Below, piece by piece: positions 12,090-64,000 of a DNA stretch of 64,000 nucleotides. Positions within the stretch are counted from its first letter, which is position 1, and each line of letters opens with the position of its first letter. Below the pieces are notes generated by a model, which was not told the origin of the DNA, did no database searches, and saw nothing but the letters and a program-made list of their open reading frames with translations. This DNA comes from Labeo rohita (lineage: Eukaryota; Chordata; Actinopteri; Cypriniformes; Cyprinidae), in contig NC_066876.1 of NCBI RefSeq assembly GCF_022985175.1, forward strand, positions 10,081,493-10,145,492, written 5' to 3'. A program made the position numbers and the translations under genes.

Positions 12090-13067
12090 AACAATCTTGT
12101 GTTTCATTTATTGTACAGAGAGCATCAATGTTCTTCATCTGGCCTTTAAAAAAAAAAAAAAAAAAAACAGTTTGGCAGCTGTCTAACAGAATTGTCTTTG
12201 TAGTTTGTTAAGCCTGAAAATCTTGGCCTCAACAGAGTTAAAAAAAAAAAAAGTAAAGCTCTAAATTTTACTACAGTAAAAGCAGGGCATAATTTGTACC
12301 AAACAAACTAAATCTAGCACTTTTGAAACTGGATCCGGCTTCTATTATAGTGGATCTCCCACTTCATGTCTTGCATTTGTTTAGAAAAATCAAGTATAGT
12401 ACATTTTTAGTTTATCGTATGTCTTGCCTATCACATCATATTACATATGCACACATGAACACAAGCTGTCTGTACAGTTTAAGCTTAGATCCTCCTAAGA
12501 GCAGGAATCATTCTTGCTAGCAAAGTAATGTCACATTCTTTAACCCAGAAAACTCACAATAACTGTGGTAACACTGGCACTTTTATACCCAATTGTCAAA
12601 CAAGCACCACAACACAACAAAGTAGAATGCAAACACTTGCTGTCTTGTCTGTGCACACAAGAGCTCGGCTGTGTTTAGTGTCGAATGAAAGTCAGGCACT
12701 CACTTCTAGATAAATTACCACCCCTCAAAAAAAACAAAAAACAAACAAACTGCCAGATCTGTCATCCGTCCTTGTTCTAGGACCTGATAAGTTGTAATTT
12801 AAGTACTAAGTAAATGTAAATGTATAGTAAAATGTGTGTCCCTTTTATGCCTGGTGAAACATCACCTATGTCCTATAACATGTCATATAAATATATTTTT
12901 CCTCTGATAGCCAGACAAATGGCCTCCATTATCTTGGCAGTCATGGAAGAGGCTTGCATATCCAACTGAAATATGCAATTCAGTCTTAAAAGCTCTTGAA
13001 AGAGCAAGTCCTCACCTTTTTGTAAAGTTCTTAAAGACCTGAGACAAATGTTTATCCCAACATACTG
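12090..13067 (-). other. glt1d1: Probable glt1d1 3' UTR
   Basis: Follows the TGA at 13070-13068 on the - strand. The first AATAAA that I find on this strand is at 12112-12107, about 955 bases after the stop, so the transcript may end near 12090. Several A/T homopolymers lie within. Confidence 0.35.
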
Positions 13068-57016
<43,949 letters not shown>

Positions 57017-57260
57017 TTCAGCGTGTGACGATAAAATGCTGACGCTAATAAACAATGAGAGCTCGCCTGCCAGCAGACGGACAATGCGCTACTCTCTTGA
57101 CCCGACTCTGTTAATCTCATGCTGTCACGTCAGAGCACCAGCCTCCCGGACACACGCGCGTACAGTTTATTTTAGTACTAGTCCGCTTGAAATCAAGACC
57201 CTCCGGAAACACGGAACTATAGTGTGCGAAACATTGAAAAGATAATATGTGGCACCCAGT
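57017..57260 (-). promoter_or_regulatory. Probable glt1d1 5' UTR and promoter
   Basis: A more CpG-rich patch than its surroundings, immediately upstream of the glt1d1 start. It holds TCACGTCA (57125-57132), a CRE/ATF-like site, and CCGGAA (57203-57208), an ETS-like core. No TATA box is evident at a fixed distance; the start site is not known. Confidence 0.4.
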
Positions 57261-57432
57261 CATATTTAAATATATATGTATGTATATTAACAATTTAAAG
57301 TGTAGCCGAGCTGTGTGGATTGTGTAGCAAGCCATTGAAATGTTACATGTAAATTATAGCCTACAATGCTGTGTAATGTCCTCCAAAAATTATATTAAAT
57401 TTATAAATTTATAATTAAAATTTTAAAATTAT

Positions 57433-57444
57433 ATATTATATACA

Positions 57445-57534
<90 letters not shown>

Positions 57535-57535
57535 A
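57433..57535. repeat. (AT)n microsatellite
   Basis: Long TA repeats interrupted by TGTATGTATGTGTG. Confidence 0.93.
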
Positions 57536-57536
57536 A

Positions 57537-59097
57537 CAAGGCCCTCCACAAATACCTTGGTAAATATGAGCGAAGGCAGCTGTGGTAATAAATCTGCATT
57601 GTTTATCCTTTTGATATTTAATTCCAAAAATTCATGTTCAAAATGAAAGTTCTAACCTTTCATTTAAGTAAAACAATGGAAATTGGGGGGGAAATCTCAT
57701 TAAGAAATACAAACTATTTATCTATAGTTTACGTTGGTCACAATTATTGACAGAAATTCTAATGAGTAAAATATCTCTGAAATATATTCCCATTCATATT
57801 TACATTTTTTAGCACACCTGGGTGGAGCTAGGAGCATGAAACTGTCCAGCCATAACGTCCTGTTGCACAGGATTTTAAATATAAGGAACACAAAGGCCAA
57901 ATTCCCTTAATTGTCCATCACAAGTAGTAAAACCAAAAGACATAGTTCTGGTGTGCGGAACAAGATTGCTGAGCTTCACAAAATAGAAAGTGGCTTTAAG
58001 AAAAGAGCTAAAGCATTGAAAATCCCCATTTCCACCATCAGGGCAATAATTAGGAAGTTCCAATCAACTAAAGGAAACAAATCTGCATAGAAGAGGACAT
58101 GTGTTTATATCGTCATAATGAATGGTGAGGAGGAGACTTTGAGTGGCCAAAGACTCTCTAAGGATCACAGCTGGAGAATTGCAGATATTAGCTGAGCCTT
58201 GGGGCCAGAAAGCCAAAAGAAAAAATTCAAATAGCCCCTTCATCACCACATGTTGTTTAGGAGGGTTTCAAGAGAAATCCTGCTCGCTTATCCAAAAACA
58301 ACTTCAGCATATTTAGTTGTCAGATACGACTAGAACTTCAAATGCGACTGGCTTCTGTGGTCAGATGAAACTAACAAAAAAAAGAGCTTTGGCAGCGAAC
58401 ACTCAAGATGCATTTGGTGCAAACAGTGATATAAGTACCCCAAATAAATGCTGGATCTTTAATGTTCTGGGCCTATTTTACTGCCAGAGATCCTGGACAT
58501 CTTGTTTAGATACATGGCATCATGGATTCTATCAAATCTAAACCTGACTGCCACTGTTAGAAATCTTATAATGGGACGTGTTTAGATATTCCATCAGGAC
58601 AATAATCCAAAACAAACACAAAAATGTGTCACTGAGGACAAAATGAAGTTTCTGCCATGGCCGTCCCAGTTCCCTGATCTGAACCCTTTTGAAAATGAGT
58701 GGGGTCAACCAAAGAGGAGAAGCACCAACATGGAACTGGGAATCTGAAGAATCTGGAGAGATTCTGTATGAGGGAATGGCCTCTGGTCTCTTGTTAGGTG
58801 TTCTTCAAACTCACCAGGGATTATAGGAGAAAATTCAGAGCTGTTATCTTGGGAAAAGGACTTTGCAGTAATTGGGTGCCAATGATTGTGACCAACGTGA
58901 ACTAGAGAAAAACATTTACTTCATAATGAGATTTTCCCCCCCACTTTTTATCTTTTTTCTTCAATGAAAGTTTAGAATTTTGTGATTTTTTTTTTTTTTT
59001 TTAATGAAAGATCAAAAGTGTAAACAATGCAAATTTATTTCCATAGCTACCTTTGCTCATATTTACCAAGGGTGCCAATATTTGTGGAGGTCACTTT
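57537..59097 (+). mobile_element. Decayed Tc1-type transposon between glt1d1 and slc15a4
   Basis: Inverted ends of at least 45 bases: CCTCCACAAATACCTTGGTA on the left, and the complement of TTTACCAAGGGTGCCAATAT on the right. The left copy has lost about seven bases. The interior holds a broken transposase on the + strand. Confidence 0.88.
57920..58900 (+). pseudogene. Tc1-type transposase pseudogene
   Basis: Pieces in different frames: RNKIAELHKIESGFKKRAKA-like sequence near 57957-58015, IPISTIRAIIRKFQSTKGNK near 58024-58081, TGFCGQMKL/WSDETN near 58350-58372, and LNPFENEWGQPKR near 58678-58715. Stops separate them. Confidence 0.8.
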
Positions 59098-60028
59098 AAT
59101 TTTTTGTAAAACGTCCTTTTACTAAAATATATATACTGACAGTCAAAGGTTTTTTTTTTTTTTCTTTTAAAGCTCAACAAGGTTGCATTTATTTGATCAA
59201 AAATGCTGTAAAAACAGCAATATTGCTGATTACATGTAATTTGATTAAATTATATTTTAAAATTTATCCGACATTATAAATGTCTTTATCATCACTTTTG
59301 ATGGTAGTGTAGTGTATACATATATCTTCTTTGTCACTCATACATATTATAGTTTGCTTAGTAGTAAGTAACAACAAACACATAACTCAAGTCTTGTAGC
59401 TAGTTCTCATGAGAGAGAGGAGCTGTGAATGAGCGACGTGCTGACTTTCATAGTGTTATCATGCCACAGCAAATTGCCACTGGCATTTCCTTATAGTACA
59501 GACCGTTTGAAATTGAGTTCATGAATTTCATACATTTTAATGGGTCTGAATGAGGAAAGAAGGCTAAAGTTGTGAAAGTTTTATTCACCTCTTGATCCTT
59601 AAAAATCTGTCAGCTATATGAAGCCAAGCAGCTCCAGCAGATCCGTGTGATCTGTCAGTCTACATGACTGATGCTCAAACACTTTTTTACTTTTGATCAA
59701 TTTAGTTAATGAGTTCAAAGGTTCAGGTTGATTATTCATGGGAATAATTAATGTTGATGACAAGCAGTGATGTTGGAAAATATACAATGTGTATACATAC
59801 AACATTGTTTTTTCTACTGTAAAAAATGAATCATGGGTCTTCAAAAATCAAGGTGATAATTAAAAATAGAATAGTGAAAAAAAAAGAAATTATGGTTCAG
59901 TGTTGTATAGAAAATATTGAGAACTTTTCACTAATAAAACCAAGATATATGATTTCCTCATTTTTTAAGGAAACTTAAGCAGTTTTGAGGCTTGAATTGT
60001 GGAACTGAAAAAATTTAACTGAAAAAAA

Positions 60029-60068
<40 letters not shown>

Positions 60069-61160
60069 TAGTAAATAAAGCTACTTATTTATTTGAAATG
60101 AATTAGCTCAATTTTGCAGTTTTATTTTGGCGGTGGTATTAGTTCCCAGCATGCTTTGCATATGGCTGATATGATGAGTAAATATTGAGTAAAAGAAAAC
60201 ATCTCTTAATGTTTAGTGTATAGTTTTATGTTTGACATTTGAAACAGTGTCTGTTTAAGTTGTTTAAGTTTCTATTGCTACCATTGTGCAGAAGAGTAGA
60301 GCTTATGGTTATGAATAACTGCATTTACTTTTATTATTAGGCATGATGCTTTGCTCAATGAGCAGTTTGTTAGTGCAGTAACAGTTTTTTACTATCTGAG
60401 CTGTTTTGCTTTATACAGTGTTTTAACTGTACAAACTATCTTATAGTCAAATACAAACAGACCTTACTCAAAATCATAGATTTTTCAGTATCAGTTAAGT
60501 AGTTTAGGAGATTCTATGTGATGTCAGCATATTTTTTTAAGACTTGTAAGACTTGAAATGTTTTTAAGGAAGTCTCTTATGCTTATCAAGGCTGCATTTA
60601 TCTGATCAAAAAATACAGAAAAAAAAACAGTAATATTGCAAAATGTTATTACAATATAAAATAATGGTTTTTATTTTACTATACTTTAAAATTTAATTTA
60701 TTCTTGTGATGCAAAGCTGAATTTTCACCAGCTGTTACTCCAGTCTTAAGTGTCACATGATCCTTCAGAAATCATTCTAATATGCTGATTTATTATAGAA
60801 ATATCAGTGTTGGAAGCAGTTGTGCCACCGAATATTTTTTTGGAACGTCTGATTCGTTTTTTTCAGGATTCTTCTATGAATAACAAGTTAGAAAGAACAA
60901 CACTCATTAAAAATATAAATCTTTTCTAACAACGTAAATCTATGCTATCACTTTTTATTAATTTAACACAACCTTGGTGAATAAAATATTATTTATATAT
61001 ATATATATATACCAGAGATGTCTTTTTTCCCACAGTGAATTAAAACACATCGCAGAAAGGGTGTAAATAACCCACTGATCAATATTCTCTATTACAGATC
61101 AGTGGAATAACCATAAACTAGCCGTATTTAAACGTACATGACAGGCAAGGCACCCAGGAA
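59098..61160. other. Intergenic region between divergent glt1d1 and slc15a4
   Basis: 59150-59300 and 60560-60990 are fragments of the abundant cyprinid repeat (CATGATCCTTCAGAAATCAT). A long A run joined to (TA)n lies at 60020-60070, and another (TA)n near 60993-61011. No gene recognised. Confidence 0.5.
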
Positions 61161-61400
61161 GTTTATGTGCAGAGATGATTGGCTTCAAGACTAGCCAATA
61201 GAATAAACCCTTTCTTCCCCCTTTATCCAATCAATAGTGGTCTTTGGCTTTCTTGCCAGTTGATTGACGCTTAAATCTACGATTTGTATACAAAACGATT
61301 GACCTGATGCTCTTCACTAGCACACGATAAACTCATCCAGATGGTATTGAGATCTGTTGAATGCGCTGTGGGCGCGTCACATTGACGCTTTTGAGTGAAC
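61161..61400 (+). promoter_or_regulatory. Probable slc15a4 promoter
   Basis: CCAAT-box cores lie at 61195-61199 and 61227-61231, with an inverted one (ATTGG) at about 61178-61182, ahead of a modestly GC-enriched patch. The transcription start is not known. Confidence 0.4.
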
Positions 61401-61583
61401 CCGGTGTCACGCGGTAGTATTGTGACTTGCTGTTTACGCTCAGAGCAGACAGCTAAACTTTATACCGTGAGACTTTTAGCAATTTTAAGCTGGTGTTTTT
61501 AAAAACATGCGTCTCGAGGATATTGGTAGACACGTCGCGGGCTGAACAGCTAAATGTGGAGCAGTGCTAAGTGTTCAAGAACG
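61400..61583 (+). other. slc15a4: slc15a4 non-coding exon 1 (start approximate)
   Basis: Inferred 5' UTR exon. It ends at GAACG before GTATGTTTAC, a good donor, and pairs with TTGTTCTAG at 61851 before the coding exon. The start is a guess. It includes an upstream ATG at 61507. Confidence 0.5.
61507..61545 (+). other. Upstream ORF in slc15a4 leader
   Basis: ATG at 61507 opens a 12-codon frame (MRLEDIGRHVAG) ending TGA 61543-61545. A second ATG at 61554 would read through the exon junction and stop in exon 2 (TGA within CAGCTGACC), ahead of the main start. Confidence 0.4.
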
Positions 61584-61806
61584 GTATGTTTACTAATGTT
61601 TATGTTTATATGTTGTTAGCCTGTTTACTGAGTAAAATATATGTCAGCATGTCAACGGCCTTTCATATTGATGTATGGCTGGCTTAGTGTTTTTTGACAA
61701 AAAATCAGTAAGTTTAAAAAATACATAAGGCAGTATGTTATTTAGACAATGTGGTCGTGATTTATTTCCTGAATTTGCATTATTGCATCATGTGTAGTTT
61801 TTGACA

Positions 61807-61813
61807 TCACGTG
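61807..61813 (+). promoter_or_regulatory. CLEAR-like E-box in slc15a4 intron 1
   Basis: TCACGTG, containing the CACGTG core at 61808-61813, about 95 bases before the start codon. It matches the core of the CLEAR motif bound by TFEB/TFE3 at lysosomal genes; the full ten-base consensus is not present. Confidence 0.35.
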
Positions 61814-61901
61814 CTTTTGAAATAATGGCAGTCCCTTTGTTGTTGTTCTAGGTTTGGATTTTGGTCAGCTGACCACCTCTTGAGAAACAGCATATCAGGC
61901 C

Positions 61902-62468
61902 ATGGCTGGCAGGGATGTACACGAGAGCACTCCTCTTTTGGACAACTCTGTGGCTTCAACCAGATCGGAGTCAGTGTTCAATGGCAGGAGACTGGCATGT
62001 GCTGCCATACTCCTGGCAGAGTCACTAGAGAGGATGGCCTTCTATGGCATCACCTCAAACCTGGTGCTCTTCCTCAACAGCAGCCCCTTCTACTGGGAGG
62101 GCACTTCGGCCAGCCAGGCCCCCTTGATCTTCATGGGAGTCACTTATTTGATATCACCTTTTGGTGGCTGGCTGGCGGATGCGTTTCTTGGCAAGTTCAC
62201 AACCATAGCCCTGAGTTTAGTTCTGTACCTCATCGGGATGCTGCTTTTCCCCTTTGTGGCCAATGATAACACCAGGAACTCTCTGTGTGGAGAAGAGCTG
62301 GCATTCCCAGTGCAGCCGGCAGAGTGTTTTAATGGTACTGTGCCCGCCAATGTCACCTGCAGTAATCGCCAGTCCTACTGCGGGCCCGCGATCTACAGCG
62401 GTCTGGTGCTGGTGGCCGTTGGGGTGGGAGCTGTGAAATCAAACATCACTCCATTCGGGGCAGATCAG
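61902..62468 (+). CDS. slc15a4: Solute carrier family 15 member 4 (peptide/histidine transporter), first coding exon
   Basis: First 189 codons of a proton-coupled histidine and di/tripeptide transporter of the endolysosome membrane (POT family). In mammals it also supports TLR7/TLR9 signalling through the adaptor TASL. ATG at 61902 lies in a strong context (GCCATGG). Residues 8-13 ESTPLL form an acidic dileucine lysosomal sorting signal. The POT signature ExxER is at residues 40-44 (ESLERMAFYG). GGWLAD is at 88-93, followed by TM helices and a luminal loop with NGT and NVT glycosylation sites. The exon ends GADQ at 62468 before GTAATG, exactly after codon 189. The remaining exons lie beyond the window; the human protein has 577 residues. 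Confidence 0.96.
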
Positions 62469-64000
62469 GTAATGTAAGGGTTTTCAAAGTTGGGTCCGGG
62501 GAAGTGCTGGGAAGGGAGTATCCATTCAAAAGTTTAGATAAAAACACTGTAAAAATAAATAAATTAAAGAAAATAATTGTAAACACTAATCAGCCAGTCA
62601 TACATAATTTGAATAAAATAAATAAATTAAAATCCATTTTAAAAACTGGTGTAAATAAAAAATACCTCTAACAGCAAATAAATAAATAAAAACATGCTGT
62701 AAATAAAATATTTTATGCATCTTTATATTTTTTTTGCATTCAAATATATAGCAGCTTTTTAAATGTTTTGGCATGTTTGGGGTTACGTGGCATCTAAAAG
62801 ACTGAAATCTCTGAGGGAGCAATTCACTACAACTGTAGAGTTGTCTAAACTTCGAGTAGGTTCAGATCTCAGAGGGCACAACCTTGGATTGATTCACAGA
62901 GCAATATTTTCTACTATGTCTGGCTTTTATGAAACTCTAAGTGATATTAAGACCTTTGACATGCTTGCTGGTGTTTGTTCTTTCGGGTGCTTTAGCTTTA
63001 AGCCTCGCTGGTCCTGTCTGTAGATACAATGAGTCACTGCTTTTGTATCTTAGAGAGTTTATTGCGACTTCTTCTTCTTTGGGTTTTAGGGCTTCCGTTT
63101 TGTTTTCCTTATTTTTTGTTGCTGTAGGAACACAAAAGGAGAAGTTTTGAGTGAAGTGTTGTTTGCTCTGTCCATTTATTTTGGAGGCTAGTCATTTTAA
63201 ACTTCAAAAAGGATGCAACAGTGTCATAAAAGTTAGCTTCCATCATATTCCGAAAAGGAAGCAAAAGTATTGTAAAAGTCAACGTTCAACAAATACTAAG
63301 TAATTCTGAATGTATATTATAGCTTTGCGCAGCATTTATGTATGGTCTTACTCATAGTCTTCCTTCTAAGTGGAGCTATAAACTGTTGTCACACTGTAAA
63401 TGGAGCATGGATCTATTAGATTCGTAAACATTCAAACTGTTACTGTAAATTACATCAGTGCCTCTCGTGGATGCACCAATGAGAGATAGGATATAGCTCA
63501 CAAATCATATGGACTACTTTTATGATTTATTTTACATTCACTTCACATATTCCTCATTCACTTTCAACATAAAATTAACCTTTTGTGTTACACAGATGAT
63601 AGTTATTCAGGTTTTGAATGAAACAAGGGTGACTAAATGTCAGAATTTGGGTGATTGCTGTTTAAGTTTAATTTTACTTAACATTGTAATGTCTAAAAGT
63701 GCAAGTATTCTGTAAGTGCTTGAATATACTCAAAATGTGGGTCAATTGCTGGGACTTTATGATGTATTCCTAACCCACTAACACACTAACTAACACAACT
63801 CACCTGACACTCATAAAAGGAAGTTTAAAGTAACACGTTTTTCTTGAAAATAAGATTTCTGATATTATATAGTCTTTTCTGCTCATCAAGGCTGCATTTA
63901 TTTGATTAAAAATACAAAAAAGCAGAAATATTATGAAATAGTGGTTTTCTGTTTTAATATACTTTAAAATAGAATTTATTCAAATGATGCAAAGCTGAAT
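62469..64000. other. slc15a4 intron after the first coding exon
   Basis: No further exon recognised. 63870-64000 begins another copy of the abundant cyprinid repeat (CTCATCAAGGCTGCATTTAT), cut off by the window edge. Confidence 0.55.

Noticed and set aside
62144..62356. Open frame on the - strand and a second frame on the + strand (61880-62266)
   Set aside because: Shadows of the slc15a4 coding exon, which alone shows POT-family motifs.

Overview
The window is vertebrate chromosomal DNA from a teleost, most likely a cyprinid. The genes are split into short exons with GT-AG introns. The AT-rich introns are full of Tc1-like transposons, short inverted-repeat elements and fish-type minisatellites. 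Species cannot be fixed from sequence alone.

Layout: (1) 1-9150 holds the last four coding exons and the 3' UTR of a TMEM132-family gene on the + strand. It is assigned to tmem132d because of its neighbours. (2) About 12090-57016 is a complete 12-exon glt1d1 gene (glycosyltransferase 1 domain containing 1) on the - strand, whose 3' end faces tmem132d. (3) 57017-61400 is the interval between two divergent genes and carries a dead Tc1 transposon. (4) About 61400-64000 is the 5' end of slc15a4 on the + strand: a non-coding first exon with a short uORF, then the first coding exon. This order and orientation (TMEM132D and GLT1D1 tail to tail, GLT1D1 and SLC15A4 head to head) matches what is known of human chromosome 12q24.3.

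The main observation is a one-base length anomaly in glt1d1 exon 8. All twelve exons have consensus splice sites and their phases join correctly, except for a run of six G on the + strand (six C in the coding sense). With five bases there, the reading frame gives a 343-residue protein that matches the family. As given, the frame breaks and ends at codon 217, before the EX7E motif. It may be an assembly error, a polymorphism, or a real lesion that an alternative acceptor 10 bases downstream could bypass.

Repeat landscape: three decayed Tc1/mariner elements (18443-20035, 53279-54698, 57537-59097) and a fourth remnant (47641-48134); a hAT-like element with an 8-bp target duplication (10064-11209); a TTAA-flanked piggyBac-like element nested in a Sleeping Beauty-like MITE (33409-34742); several other MITEs; an amplified array of roughly 200-bp units beside a glt1d1 exon (22630-24370); a long two-part minisatellite (29597-31047); and some strikingly perfect hairpins. 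I found no tRNA, rRNA, CRISPR array or intact transposase. The three genes have unrelated jobs (neuronal membrane protein, putative glycosyltransferase, lysosomal transporter), so nothing here suggests a shared pathway.
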